Source: DATKEH01 sp035546355 (GTDB lineage Bacteria; Acidobacteriota; Thermoanaerobaculia; Multivoradales; JAIOJS01). From it: 13,327 nt of DNA. The translations under genes were made by a program, and so were the position numbers. The stretch is from the NCBI GenBank assembly GCA_035546355.1, contig DATKEH010000152.1, positions 1 through 13,327 on the forward strand. Direction: 5' to 3'. The notes under the pieces were generated by a model. It was not told the DNA's origin. It saw only the letters and a program-made list of their open reading frames with translations, and ran no database searches. The first letter of the stretch is position 1; every line of letters starts with the position of its first letter. Of the stretch, positions 7,046 to 13,327 are shown piece after piece.

Positions 7046-8055
7046 TCGCCGTCCGCCGCATCACCGGCCAGCGCCAGCCCGCCGTCGGACCCGGCGAAGA
7101 CCGGGTCCTTGACCCGCGTCACCTTGCCGCCGCCCACCTCGCGCAGCGACCGCTCCAGGGCCTCGGGCAGCCCGTCGATGAGCGAGGTGCAGCCGGACAG
7201 CAGCACGTTGTTGCGCACGTGCTCCTGGTACTCCGGATCCACTTTGGCCAGCAGGTCGAGCATGGTCTCCGAAATCGGCTCGATCAGGCTCTCGCACGAC
7301 GCCCGCAGCTCGTCGGTGATGTCCATCTCGGTGGGCTTGCCCTTGACCGGCGCCTGCACCTTCACCCGCTCCTTCTGCTTGCCGACGAAGCTGTGGCTCT
7401 CCTTCCACTCCCGCACCATGTGGACCGTGAACTGGGCCTCGGGATAGTGCTCGTGGATCAGCTTGGACAGCTGGTCGTCCACCGAATCGCCGGCAGTGCT
7501 CAGGGTGCGCTGGTCCTCCTCGGTGGGGTAGCGGCCGCGCATGACGCAGAAGTCGGTGGTGCCGGCGCCGATGTCGACGATCATGGTGTGGAGCAGGGCA
7601 TCCTGCCCGTAGGCCACGGCGAAGGGCTCGGAGACCACCATCAGGCTGTCCACCATCCCCTTGAGGGTGTTGCGCAGCTGCTGCTTGTTGACCCGCATCG
7701 CCTCGGCGGGGACGCCGACCACCGCGCGGACCTTGGCGCCGCCGTCCTTGCCCTTCACCCCGACCAGCGACAACAGGTGGTCGAGGAGCTCGCGCACCGC
7801 CGCCAGGTCGCGCTCCGAGCCCTCCTTGATCAACCCGCGCTCCAGGGGGCGATGCAGGTCGAGCATGGAGCGGTTCTCGAGCGCCTCGTCGCCGATCAAC
7901 ACCGGCTTCTTGACGATCTTTTTCGCCACCATGTCCACCGGCCACCCCACCAGGCTGCGCACCACCCGCCGCTCGCCGGTCGATGCGGTGATCGAGCTCT
8001 GCGACGTACCGAGGTCGATGCCGACGTAGAGATAGTCGTCCTTCTTGGGCGTCAT
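7024..8055 (-). CDS. MamK-like bacterial actin
   Basis: A 343-residue cytoplasmic actin-fold ATPase expected to polymerise into filaments. Phosphate-1 loop IDLGTSQSS (13-21), phosphate-2 loop VDIGAGTTDFC (160-170), SEPFAVAYG (142-150) and a final adenosine motif LLSGCTSLIDG (285-295) are seen. Glu143 and Asp161 fall at the same residue numbers as the ATPase residues studied in Magnetospirillum MamK. The whole length, including GDEALENRSMLDLHRPLERG (55-74) and the C-terminal VKDP (315-318), resembles MamK more than MreB, FtsA, PilM or ParM. No other magnetosome gene is nearby, so a filament-scaffold role in another process is inferred. Odd point: the adenosine motif has SGC where MamK and MreB have GG. 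The start follows the amidase stop by 7 bases, and an AAGGAG inside the amidase's last codons may serve as its ribosome-binding site. Confidence 0.9.
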   Translation of the reverse strand: MTPKKDDYLYVGIDLGTSQSSITASTGERRVVRSLVGWPVDMVAKKIVKKPVLIGDEALENRSMLDLHRPLERGLIKEGSERDLAAVRELLDHLLSLVGVKGKDGGAKVRAVVGVPAEAMRVNKQQLRNTLKGMVDSLMVVSEPFAVAYGQDALLHTMIVDIGAGTTDFCVMRGRYPTEEDQRTLSTAGDSVDDQLSKLIHEHYPEAQFTVHMVREWKESHSFVGKQKERVKVQAPVKGKPTEMDITDELRASCESLIEPISETMLDLLAKVDPEYQEHVRNNVLLSGCTSLIDGLPEALERSLREVGGGKVTRVKDPVFAGSDGGLALAGDAADGDWEKLGS

Positions 8056-8062
8056 AGCCGTT

Positions 8063-9118
8063 CTAGCTCTCCTTTGCGTCGATGTGAGCGAGGATCTCGC
8101 GGTAGCGGGCGATCCCCGCCTCGAGCGCCTCGGCGATCTTCTGGCGGTAGGCCGGCGTGGCCAGCAGCTCCGCCTCCCTCTCGTTCGACAGGCAGGATAC
8201 CTCGGCGAGGATGGCCGGCATGTCGGTGGTGACCAGCACCAGGAAGGGCGCCGAGCGCACGCCGCGGTCGCGCAGCTCGGGCGTCTGCGCGCTGAGCGAT
8301 TCGTACAGCGAGCCCTGCACCGAGGCCGCGAGCCGCTGCGACTCCTCCTGCCGCAGGTCGAGGTAGATGCTGTCGAGCAGGCGGCGCACGTCGCCCAGTG
8401 AGTAGCCCGAGTCGTGGTTCTCGCGGCCGGTCAGCCGTACCAGGTAGGGGTCGTCGGTGGGCCCCAGGTAATAGGTCTCGATACCGCTGCTGCCGCGCGG
8501 CTCCAGCCAGTTGAGGTGGATGGAGACGAACAGGTCGGCATCGGCCTGGTTGGCGATGCGCGCCCGCTCGCGCAGCAGCACGTGCCGGTCATCACTGCGG
8601 GTGAGGACCACCTCGAGCCCGCCGTCGGCAGCCAGCAGGTCGCGCAACCGCAGCGCGATGTCGAGCGCCAGCTCCTTCTCCTGCAGGCCCTCGGGGGTCA
8701 CCGTGCCCACGTCCCTGCCGCCGTGACCCGGGTCGAGCACGATGCGGCGCACACCGACCGGAAACACCCTGCTGTCCAGCGAGCCCGCCGTCAGCCGGCG
8801 CGCCGCGACCGCGGCCGACAGGGGCTCCGGCGCAGGACGGCGGCCCGGCGACACGGCACCCCTGGCGGTCGGTCGCGCCTCGGCGGCCGCCGGGGCGTCG
8901 ACGCCCGCCGGCGGCCACGACGCGGAGAGGGCGAAGGCCGCCCCGACGGCGATCGATGCCAGCAGGGCGAGCCCGAGGAGCCGGCCGCCGGCGCCACGGG
9001 GTCGGCGCTGCCGCTCCGGCCGCGTCCCGGCGATGAGGTGCAGGTTGTCCTCTACCGCCTGGGCCAGGAGCTCCCGCCGCATGCGGCGGGTCGGAGAGCC
9101 GCTCGCGCTGGAAGCCAC
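8063..9118 (-). CDS. Membrane-anchored N-acetylmuramoyl-L-alanine amidase (Amidase_3)
   Basis: A 351-residue zinc amidase that cleaves the bond between N-acetylmuramic acid and L-alanine in peptidoglycan. Residues 1-45 are a charged cytoplasmic tail, 46-66 one membrane helix, 67-122 a Pro/Ala-rich linker, and about 125-345 the Amidase_3 domain in the periplasm. Zinc ligands are His132 (LDPGHGG), Glu147 (LQEKEL) and His201 (SIHLN); catalytic Glu306 is in ILAEVSCLSNEREAELL. Unlike AmiC, it has no AMIN domain; an AMIN-like domain is encoded two genes downstream. A long insert between His201 and Glu306 (about 205-285) may be the regulatory helix that blocks the active site in division amidases (inference). 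The GTG start has no strong ribosome-binding site; ATG at codon 13 is an alternative. First gene of the cluster. Confidence 0.9.
   Translation of the reverse strand: MASSASGSPTRRMRRELLAQAVEDNLHLIAGTRPERQRRPRGAGGRLLGLALLASIAVGAAFALSASWPPAGVDAPAAAEARPTARGAVSPGRRPAPEPLSAAVAARRLTAGSLDSRVFPVGVRRIVLDPGHGGRDVGTVTPEGLQEKELALDIALRLRDLLAADGGLEVVLTRSDDRHVLLRERARIANQADADLFVSIHLNWLEPRGSSGIETYYLGPTDDPYLVRLTGRENHDSGYSLGDVRRLLDSIYLDLRQEESQRLAASVQGSLYESLSAQTPELRDRGVRSAPFLVLVTTDMPAILAEVSCLSNEREAELLATPAYRQKIAEALEAGIARYREILAHIDAKES
8069..8074 (-). promoter_or_regulatory. Probable ribosome-binding site of the actin gene
   Basis: AAGGAG lies on the minus strand within the last codons of the amidase gene, 13 bases before the actin ATG. 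The spacing is longer than usual. It is the clearest Shine-Dalgarno-like sequence before any start in the window, and it belongs to an internal gene of the cluster. Confidence 0.4.
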
Positions 9119-9155
9119 CTCGTTCGTGCTCGTCGTCCGGTTCGGGTAAGCAGCG

Positions 9156-9161
9156 ATGCTA
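9156..9161 (-). promoter_or_regulatory. Possible -10 element (TAGCAT) for the amidase-actin cluster
   Basis: TAGCAT on the minus strand lies 37 bases before the amidase GTG, in the 104-bp gap after dinB. It would give an mRNA with a leader of about 30 bases, unlike the leaderless geometry elsewhere in the window. Read-through from dinB is the alternative. No -35 box is evident. Confidence 0.3.
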
Positions 9162-9222
9162 CCACGGCACGCGGCGGCGGCCTGTGGCCTGGGGCACCCG
9201 CCGGCTCGGCGTCGTCAGGCCG

Positions 9223-10353
9223 TCAATCCTCCGCGAACAGCGGCAGCTGCGAGAAGCGGGCCTCGAGCAGATTCGCCGCGGTGACGCCGAGCAGCCGCAC
9301 CGGCCTGCGGCCCGCCTCGGTGAGCGCCAGCAGCACCCGGGCACAGCGGCGCAGCTCGGCGGCCGAGGTGAAGGGCTGCTCGACCGTGCGCGAACGGGTG
9401 ACGGTGGTGAAGTCGGGATAGCGCACCTTCACCGTCAGCGTCCGCCCCAGCAGGTCGCGCCGCGCCAGGCCCGCTGCCACCTCGTCCGCCAGCCGGTCGA
9501 CCTCCTCGTGGATCTCCGGCAGGTCGCGCAGGTCGCGGTCGTAGGTGGTCTCGGTCCCCAGGCTCTTGCGCTCGCGCTCGGCGCGGACCGGCCGGTCGTC
9601 GACTCCCTGCGCGAAGGCGTGGAGGGTGGCCCCGTGGCGTCCGAAACGGCGCGTCAGCGCGTCGCGATCGAGGCGGCGCAGCTGCCCGATGGTGGCGGCG
9701 CCGAGCTCCGCGAGCACCCCCTCGGTGGCCGGGCCGACGCCGTGCAGCCGCCGCACCGGCAGCGCCGCCAGGAACTCCGCCACCCGCCGCGGCGGCACCA
9801 CCGTGAGGCCGTCGGGCTTGTGGAAGTCGGAGGCGATCTTCGCCACCAGCCGATTCGGCCCCACCCCGACGCTGACCGTCAGCCGCCGCTCCTCCCGCAC
9901 CCGCCGGCGGATGTCGCGGGCGATGGCGGTGGCGCTCTCCCAGGCGGCGAGGTGCTCGGTGACGTCGAGGTAGGCCTCGTCGAGCGACGCCGGCTGCACC
10001 AGCGGCGTGTACTCCCGAAACAGCGCGAAGAGCAGCTCCGACTCCTGGCGGTAGCGGGAGAAATCCGGGCGCAGGAACACCGCCTGCGGGCAGAGGCGAC
10101 GGGCGCGCGCGGCCGGCATCGCCGAGTGGATGCCGTAGCGGCGGGCCTCGTAGCTCGCCGCCGCCACCACGCCGCGCCCTTCGGGGCTGCCCCCCACCAC
10201 CACCGGCTGCCCGGCGAGCTGCGGCTCGTCGCGCACGTGCACCGCGGCGAAGAAGCAGTCCATGTCGCAGTGCAGGATGCGGCGGGCCGACGCGGACCGC
10301 GGGCGCTCCGCCCCGACGCTCTCGAGACCGCCCCTGCGGCTGTCGTTCGGCAC
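9223..10353 (-). CDS. dinB: DNA polymerase IV (Y-family translesion polymerase)
   Basis: A 376-residue error-prone DNA polymerase that copies past damaged template bases. Palm-domain motifs are HCDMDCFF (28-35) with metal ligands Asp30 and Asp32, and SLDEAYLD (123-130) with Asp125 and Glu126. Phe35 is the expected steric gate against ribonucleotides. The helix-hairpin-helix region includes RRLHGVGPAT (201-210), and the little finger runs from about 260. The C-terminus QLPLF (369-373) is a textbook sliding-clamp-binding motif. Compared with the E. coli enzyme there are about 22 extra N-terminal residues, rich in Arg and Ser. GTG10353 is preferred because TAGGCT lies 7 bases upstream. It is divergent from purE with 33 bases between starts. 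No LexA box of recognised type is visible in that gap. Confidence 0.95.
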   Translation of the reverse strand: MPNDSRRGGLESVGAERPRSASARRILHCDMDCFFAAVHVRDEPQLAGQPVVVGGSPEGRGVVAAASYEARRYGIHSAMPAARARRLCPQAVFLRPDFSRYRQESELLFALFREYTPLVQPASLDEAYLDVTEHLAAWESATAIARDIRRRVREERRLTVSVGVGPNRLVAKIASDFHKPDGLTVVPPRRVAEFLAALPVRRLHGVGPATEGVLAELGAATIGQLRRLDRDALTRRFGRHGATLHAFAQGVDDRPVRAERERKSLGTETTYDRDLRDLPEIHEEVDRLADEVAAGLARRDLLGRTLTVKVRYPDFTTVTRSRTVEQPFTSAAELRRCARVLLALTEAGRRPVRLLGVTAANLLEARFSQLPLFAED

Positions 10354-10360
10354 CGGCGAC

Positions 10361-10366
10361 AGCCTA
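10361..10366 (-). promoter_or_regulatory. Candidate -10 element (TAGGCT) for dinB
   Basis: On the minus strand TAGGCT, the same hexamer as before the phytase-like gene, ends 7 bases before the GTG at 10353-10351. No Shine-Dalgarno sequence is present, so a leaderless transcript is suggested. Confidence 0.4.
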
Positions 10367-10371
10367 TTCGA

Positions 10372-10377
10372 TACAAT
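10372..10377 (+). promoter_or_regulatory. Candidate -10 element (TACAAT) for purE
   Basis: TACAAT ends 9 bases before the GTG at 10387. It lies only 5 bases from the opposing dinB hexamer, so the two polymerase-binding sites must overlap. There is no Shine-Dalgarno sequence. Confidence 0.5.
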
Positions 10378-10386
10378 CCCGGCGCC

Positions 10387-10884
10387 GTGACCGACTCACC
10401 GCATGTTCGCGTCGCCATCCTCACCGGCAGCCCCAACGATCTGCCGGTCGTCGCCAAGGCCCAGCAGACGCTCGGCGAGCTCGGCGTCGGCTGCGAGCTG
10501 CGGGTGCTGTCGGCGCACCGCTCGCCGGAGCTGACCGTCGGCTACGTGCGCGACGCCGAGGCGCGCGGCATCGAGGTGTTCATCGCCTGCGCCGGCATGG
10601 CCAACCACCTCGCGGGTACGGTGGCCGCACACACCCTGCGGCCGGTCATCGGCGTGCCGCTGGCGGCCGGCGCCCTCGGCGGTTTCGACAGCCTGCTGTC
10701 GACGGTGCAGATGCCCCCCGGCATCCCGGTCGCCACGGTGGCGGTCGACGGCTCGCGCAACGCGGCCTTCCTCGCGGCGCGCATCCTGGCTCTGCGTGAC
10801 CCGCAGGTCCGCCGGCGCCTCGAGCAGGCGCTGGAGGCCGATCGCGCCCGGTACAGCGCCAGCGAACCGCCGGCTGCAGGATAA
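10387..10884 (+). CDS. purE: 5-(carboxyamino)imidazole ribonucleotide mutase (PurE, class I type)
   Basis: A 165-residue enzyme of purine synthesis that moves the carboxyl group of N5-CAIR to give 4-carboxy-AIR. The substrate-binding loop GSPND is at 14-18. SAHRSP (42-47) carries the catalytic His44. The second signature is CAGMANHLAG (68-77), followed by RPVIGVPL (85-92) and DSLLSTVQMP (101-110), then NAAFLAARIL (125-134). The HLAG and PVIGVP pattern fits the bacterial class I mutase rather than the class II AIR carboxylase. The usual partner PurK is not in the window. GTG10387 gives the normal family length and follows TACAAT by 9 bases; the open frame upstream is antisense to dinB and not protein-like. 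It converges on the DUF3142-like gene with a 51-base gap. Confidence 0.93.
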   Translation: MTDSPHVRVAILTGSPNDLPVVAKAQQTLGELGVGCELRVLSAHRSPELTVGYVRDAEARGIEVFIACAGMANHLAGTVAAHTLRPVIGVPLAAGALGGFDSLLSTVQMPPGIPVATVAVDGSRNAAFLAARILALRDPQVRRRLEQALEADRARYSASEPPAAG

Positions 10885-10935
10885 GGGGCTCGCGCCGACT
10901 CGCCGCAGCGCGCCATCGGCCGCGGCGGCGACCGG

Positions 10936-12432
10936 TCACCCATCCGCGGCGGGCTGTAGTGGCGCCGCGGCGCGGACGGCCGTCGGACCGCGCTCGACCT
11001 CCTGCCCGAGAGGCGCCAGGAAATTGGACCGCGCCGTCAGCTCCGGAGCTCGTACCCGTCCGGACAGCAGCTCGATCTCGCCGCTGGCCAGCCGGGCGGC
11101 GGGGGCGAGGTAGGGCGCGTAGAGCCGCAGCACGTCCGGCTGGCGCAGGGTGCGGATGAGCTCCCCCCCGGGCTGCCGGCGGTACAGCTCGTAGCGATAG
11201 AAATCCCCCACCGCCACCTCGCCGAAGCTGCCGCCGTCGGCGTGCAGCTCGATCCAGTTGTGATCGACGAAGGCCAGCTCGCTGCCGACCGGGCTGTCGT
11301 TGAGCAGCCGGACCCGCATCCGCGGGGGGCCGCCGGATTCCCCCGCGGTCTCCACCTCCACTCGCGGTGAGGGCAGCGCCGGCTGCGCCGTCAGCGCCGC
11401 CACCAGCGCCGGCGCGGCCAGCGCCAGCGCCTCGCCCGCGCCGGGAAGCCGGTAGTACACCGCCCCCAGCAGGTGCTCGAGCTGCCAGCTCTCCAGCTGC
11501 TCGCGAAGCGCCTCGACGTGGCGCGCCGACAGCCCCACGACCCGCAGCCGCTGCCCCCGAGGAACCGCTCCGCCGGCGAGCCGCACCGGCTCCTCGACGA
11601 CGAAGGTGTAGGTCTGGCGGTCGACCGGCGCGAGGGCAAATCCGGGCAGCAGCCGCAGGCCGCGGTCCCACACCAGCTCCTCGAGCCGCCCTTCGGTGGT
11701 GATCTCGACCAGGGCTCCGTCGCTGGCCTCGCGCAGCAGCCCGCCCAGGGTGACCACCCCCAGCAGGTAGGGCTCCCCCAGCTCCTCGAAGCGGCGCAGC
11801 GCCTGGTGCACGGCGCGGAGATCCCAGGCGTCGGCGGCTTCGCGCTGCAGGCGCTCCGGCCGCTCCCCGTAGCAGAAGGGCACCAGGAAGTCGGTGGCAC
11901 GTGCCAGGCGCGGCAGGTCTTCCGCCGTCATCAGCTCGAGCGACACCGACACCGACAGGGTCAGCTGGTCGTCCAGGGCGTCGCGCAGCTCGCGCAAGGC
12001 GTCGCCGTATCCGGCGACGGCGGCGGGGGCCACCTCGAGGTCGAAGTGGATGCCGGTGGCGAAGACGCGGGCACCCTCGGCTCGCCGTCGCATCGCCTCC
12101 ACCCGTGGCAGCAGTACGGACAGGTCGACGCCCTCCCCGGGCAGCGGCGCCCAGGGCCCATGGATCACCAGCACGCCAGGCGTCCGCCTGCCCACCGCCC
12201 TCACCGGCGTGGGCACCAGCTTCGGGACGCCGCCGCTCCATTGCAGGCGTCCCACCTCCACGAACAGCTCGCCCGCCCCGACCGCCTCGAGGCGCGCCAG
12301 CTCGCCGACCGAAGGGGGTGTCGACTCGCTTCCCAGCCACACCGCCGACCCCGCCGGACGCACCGGTTGAGGCGTACGGCCGCAGGCGCCCAGGCACGCG
12401 CCCGCCAACACCACCAGGAGGACGTGCTTCAC
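10936..12432 (-). CDS. DUF3142-like lipoprotein
   Basis: A 498-residue predicted lipoprotein: the signal peptide ends in LGAC with Cys17 as the anchor. Residues about 45-235 resemble DUF3142, an uncharacterised TIM-barrel-like domain related to glycoside hydrolases. Supporting segments are ELFVEVGRLQW (55-65), GVLVIHGPW (86-94), TGIHFDLEVAPAAVAGYGDAL (126-146), LSVSVSLEL (159-167) and FLVPFCYGE (182-190). The Asp in HFDLE is a candidate active-site residue. The C-terminal half (about 260-498) is beta-rich with no recognised domain. GTG12432 shares bases with the kinase stop codon (GTGA), so translation is probably coupled to the kinase gene. A TACAAT 9 bases before the GTG may also allow its own transcription. 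Function is unknown; envelope location is likely. The family call is from memory and moderately sure. Confidence 0.78.
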   Translation of the reverse strand: MKHVLLVVLAGACLGACGRTPQPVRPAGSAVWLGSESTPPSVGELARLEAVGAGELFVEVGRLQWSGGVPKLVPTPVRAVGRRTPGVLVIHGPWAPLPGEGVDLSVLLPRVEAMRRRAEGARVFATGIHFDLEVAPAAVAGYGDALRELRDALDDQLTLSVSVSLELMTAEDLPRLARATDFLVPFCYGERPERLQREAADAWDLRAVHQALRRFEELGEPYLLGVVTLGGLLREASDGALVEITTEGRLEELVWDRGLRLLPGFALAPVDRQTYTFVVEEPVRLAGGAVPRGQRLRVVGLSARHVEALREQLESWQLEHLLGAVYYRLPGAGEALALAAPALVAALTAQPALPSPRVEVETAGESGGPPRMRVRLLNDSPVGSELAFVDHNWIELHADGGSFGEVAVGDFYRYELYRRQPGGELIRTLRQPDVLRLYAPYLAPAARLASGEIELLSGRVRAPELTARSNFLAPLGQEVERGPTAVRAAAPLQPAADG

Positions 12433-13327
12433 GACCTGGGGATTGTAATCACCACCTCCAGCCCCCCTCCCGGCCGGTTGAGCGCCTGGATGGCGCCGCC
12501 GTGCTCCTCGGCGATGCGGCGGGCGATCGGCAGCCCCAAGCCGGTGCCGCTGTCGTGGGTGGAGAAGTAGGGGTCGAAGATGCGGGGGAGCACCTCCGCA
12601 TCGACGCCGGGCCCCTGGTCCGCGACTGCGATCCTGGCGTTGCCGTCGGCCGCCTCGACGCGCAGCGTGACGGCGCCACCGGGGGCAGTGACGCGCAATG
12701 AATTCTCCAGCAGGTTGCGCACCGCCCGGCGCAACAGGCGGGCGTCGAAGCGGGCGGTGATCGTCTCGGGCTGCGCCGAGAACCGCACCTCCGCGGCGCG
12801 CCCCGACGCGCCGCGATAGGTCTCGGCGAGCTCGCGCATCGCCGCCGCCAGATCGCCCTCGCGCGCCTCCAGTCGAGGGATCTGACTGTAGGTCGAGAAC
12901 TCGCGGGCGATCTGCTGCAGCTCGTCCACCTGCTGCAGGATGTTGCTCGAGCAGCGCTCGAAGACCTGGCCGAAGTGCTCGCGGTCGTGGCGCCAGACCT
13001 CCTGCATGTGCTCGGCGGACAGCCGGATCGGCGTCAGCGGGTTCTTGATCTCGTGGGCGATGCGCCGCGCGACGTCGGACCAGGCGGCCTGGCGCTGGTC
13101 GACCAGCTGGCGGGTGATGTCCTCGAAGGTGATCACGTGGCCATCGGCCGCGGGCGCGATCTTGACCGCCAGGGTCAGCAGCTCGCCATCCTTGTTGTAC
13201 TGGACGATGCCGCTGCTCAGCCCGCTCGCCAGCAACTCGGCTATGGGCGGAGCGATGGCCGTCAGCTCGAGCCCGAGCGGCGCCGGCCCCGCCCGGTCGA
13301 GCAGCAGCTGCTGCGCCGAGTTGTTCA
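12429..13327 (-). CDS. NtrY-like sensor histidine kinase, 5' part beyond the window
   Basis: The last 298 residues of a histidine kinase that runs off the right edge; the frame is open to the end, so no start is called. The visible part begins in a PAS domain (NNSAQQLLL at the edge, then DGHVITFEDITRQL). The NtrY-type junction WSDVARRIAHEIKNPLTPIR follows; the phosphorylated His is encoded at 13053-13055. The ATPase domain has the N box NLLENSL, the G1 box ADQGPG, an F-box-like IFDPYFST and the G2 box GTGLGLPIARRI. NtrY kinases pair with NtrC-family sigma-54 regulators in nitrogen or envelope sensing; the expected response regulator is not in view. The N-terminal membrane part lies outside. 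The stop overlaps the DUF3142-like start by 4 bases, so the two form an operon. Confidence 0.92.
   Translation of the reverse strand, partial: NNSAQQLLLDRAGPAPLGLELTAIAPPIAELLASGLSSGIVQYNKDGELLTLAVKIAPAADGHVITFEDITRQLVDQRQAAWSDVARRIAHEIKNPLTPIRLSAEHMQEVWRHDREHFGQVFERCSSNILQQVDELQQIAREFSTYSQIPRLEAREGDLAAAMRELAETYRGASGRAAEVRFSAQPETITARFDARLLRRAVRNLLENSLRVTAPGGAVTLRVEAADGNARIAVADQGPGVDAEVLPRIFDPYFSTHDSGTGLGLPIARRIAEEHGGAIQALNRPGGGLEVVITIPRS
12442..12447 (-). promoter_or_regulatory. Possible internal -10 element (TACAAT) before the DUF3142-like gene
   Basis: TACAAT on the minus strand ends 9 bases before GTG12432, the same arrangement as purE. It falls in the last codons of the kinase gene (Ile-Thr-Ile), so it could arise from protein constraint alone. 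Confidence 0.3.

Noticed and set aside
7024..8055. Assignment as PilM, MreB or FtsA
   Set aside because: No PilNOPQ genes follow, and the full-length pattern, including residues 55-74 and the C-terminal VKDP, fits MamK better.
9178..9222. 7-bp inverted repeat just after the dinB stop as a terminator
   Set aside because: The arms (9178-9184 and 9216-9222) are perfect, but the loop is 31 bases and no T-run follows; too weak to call.
10354..10386. LexA/SOS box controlling dinB
   Set aside because: No CTGT-N8-ACAG or GAAC-N4-GTTC type palindrome is present in the 33-bp gap.

Overview
The window is very GC-rich (by eye about 70% or more), densely coded DNA from a Gram-negative-type (diderm), probably aerobic bacterium. 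The grounds are several lipoprotein signals, a periplasmic amidase, an AMIN domain and a heme A synthase. I cannot name the phylum from sequence alone. Acidobacteriota, Myxococcota/Desulfobacterota-like or a related uncultured lineage would fit (low confidence). Twelve protein genes are visible. No rRNA, tRNA, CRISPR array, IS element or phage gene was seen, and no gene-free stretch exceeds about 125 bases.

Layout from left to right: an exported protein of an uncharacterised family (2-856, minus) diverges from an SDR oxidoreductase (981-1802, plus). The SDR converges on a secreted phytase-type esterase-like protein (1810-2979, minus). That gene diverges from ctaA (3079-4077, plus). ctaA overlaps, tail to tail, the last gene of a four-gene minus-strand cluster (9118 down to 4011). 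In transcription order the cluster is a membrane-anchored Amidase_3 peptidoglycan amidase, a MamK-like actin, a PilZ-TM-AMIN protein and a PHP/DUF3604-type lipoprotein. Upstream on the same strand lies dinB (9223-10353), back to back with purE (10387-10884, plus). On the right, an NtrY-like sensor kinase (12429 to beyond the edge, minus) is coupled by a 4-base overlap to a DUF3142-like lipoprotein (10936-12432).

The most interesting region is 4011-9118. Its genes are 7 bases apart or overlap. The split of functions is unusual: the amidase lacks the AMIN targeting domain of AmiC-type enzymes, while an AMIN-like domain sits two genes downstream, joined through a membrane helix to a cytoplasmic PilZ domain that keeps the c-di-GMP-binding signature. 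An actin closely resembling MamK, the magnetosome filament protein, lies between them, with no magnetosome gene in view. I infer a candidate system that links c-di-GMP and an actin filament to peptidoglycan cleavage.

A second window-wide pattern concerns gene starts. Nearly every gene that begins a transcription unit has a TANNNT hexamer ending 6-9 bases before its ATG/GTG and no convincing Shine-Dalgarno sequence. This is the geometry of leaderless mRNAs. Genes inside the four-gene cluster lack the hexamer and appear translationally coupled.
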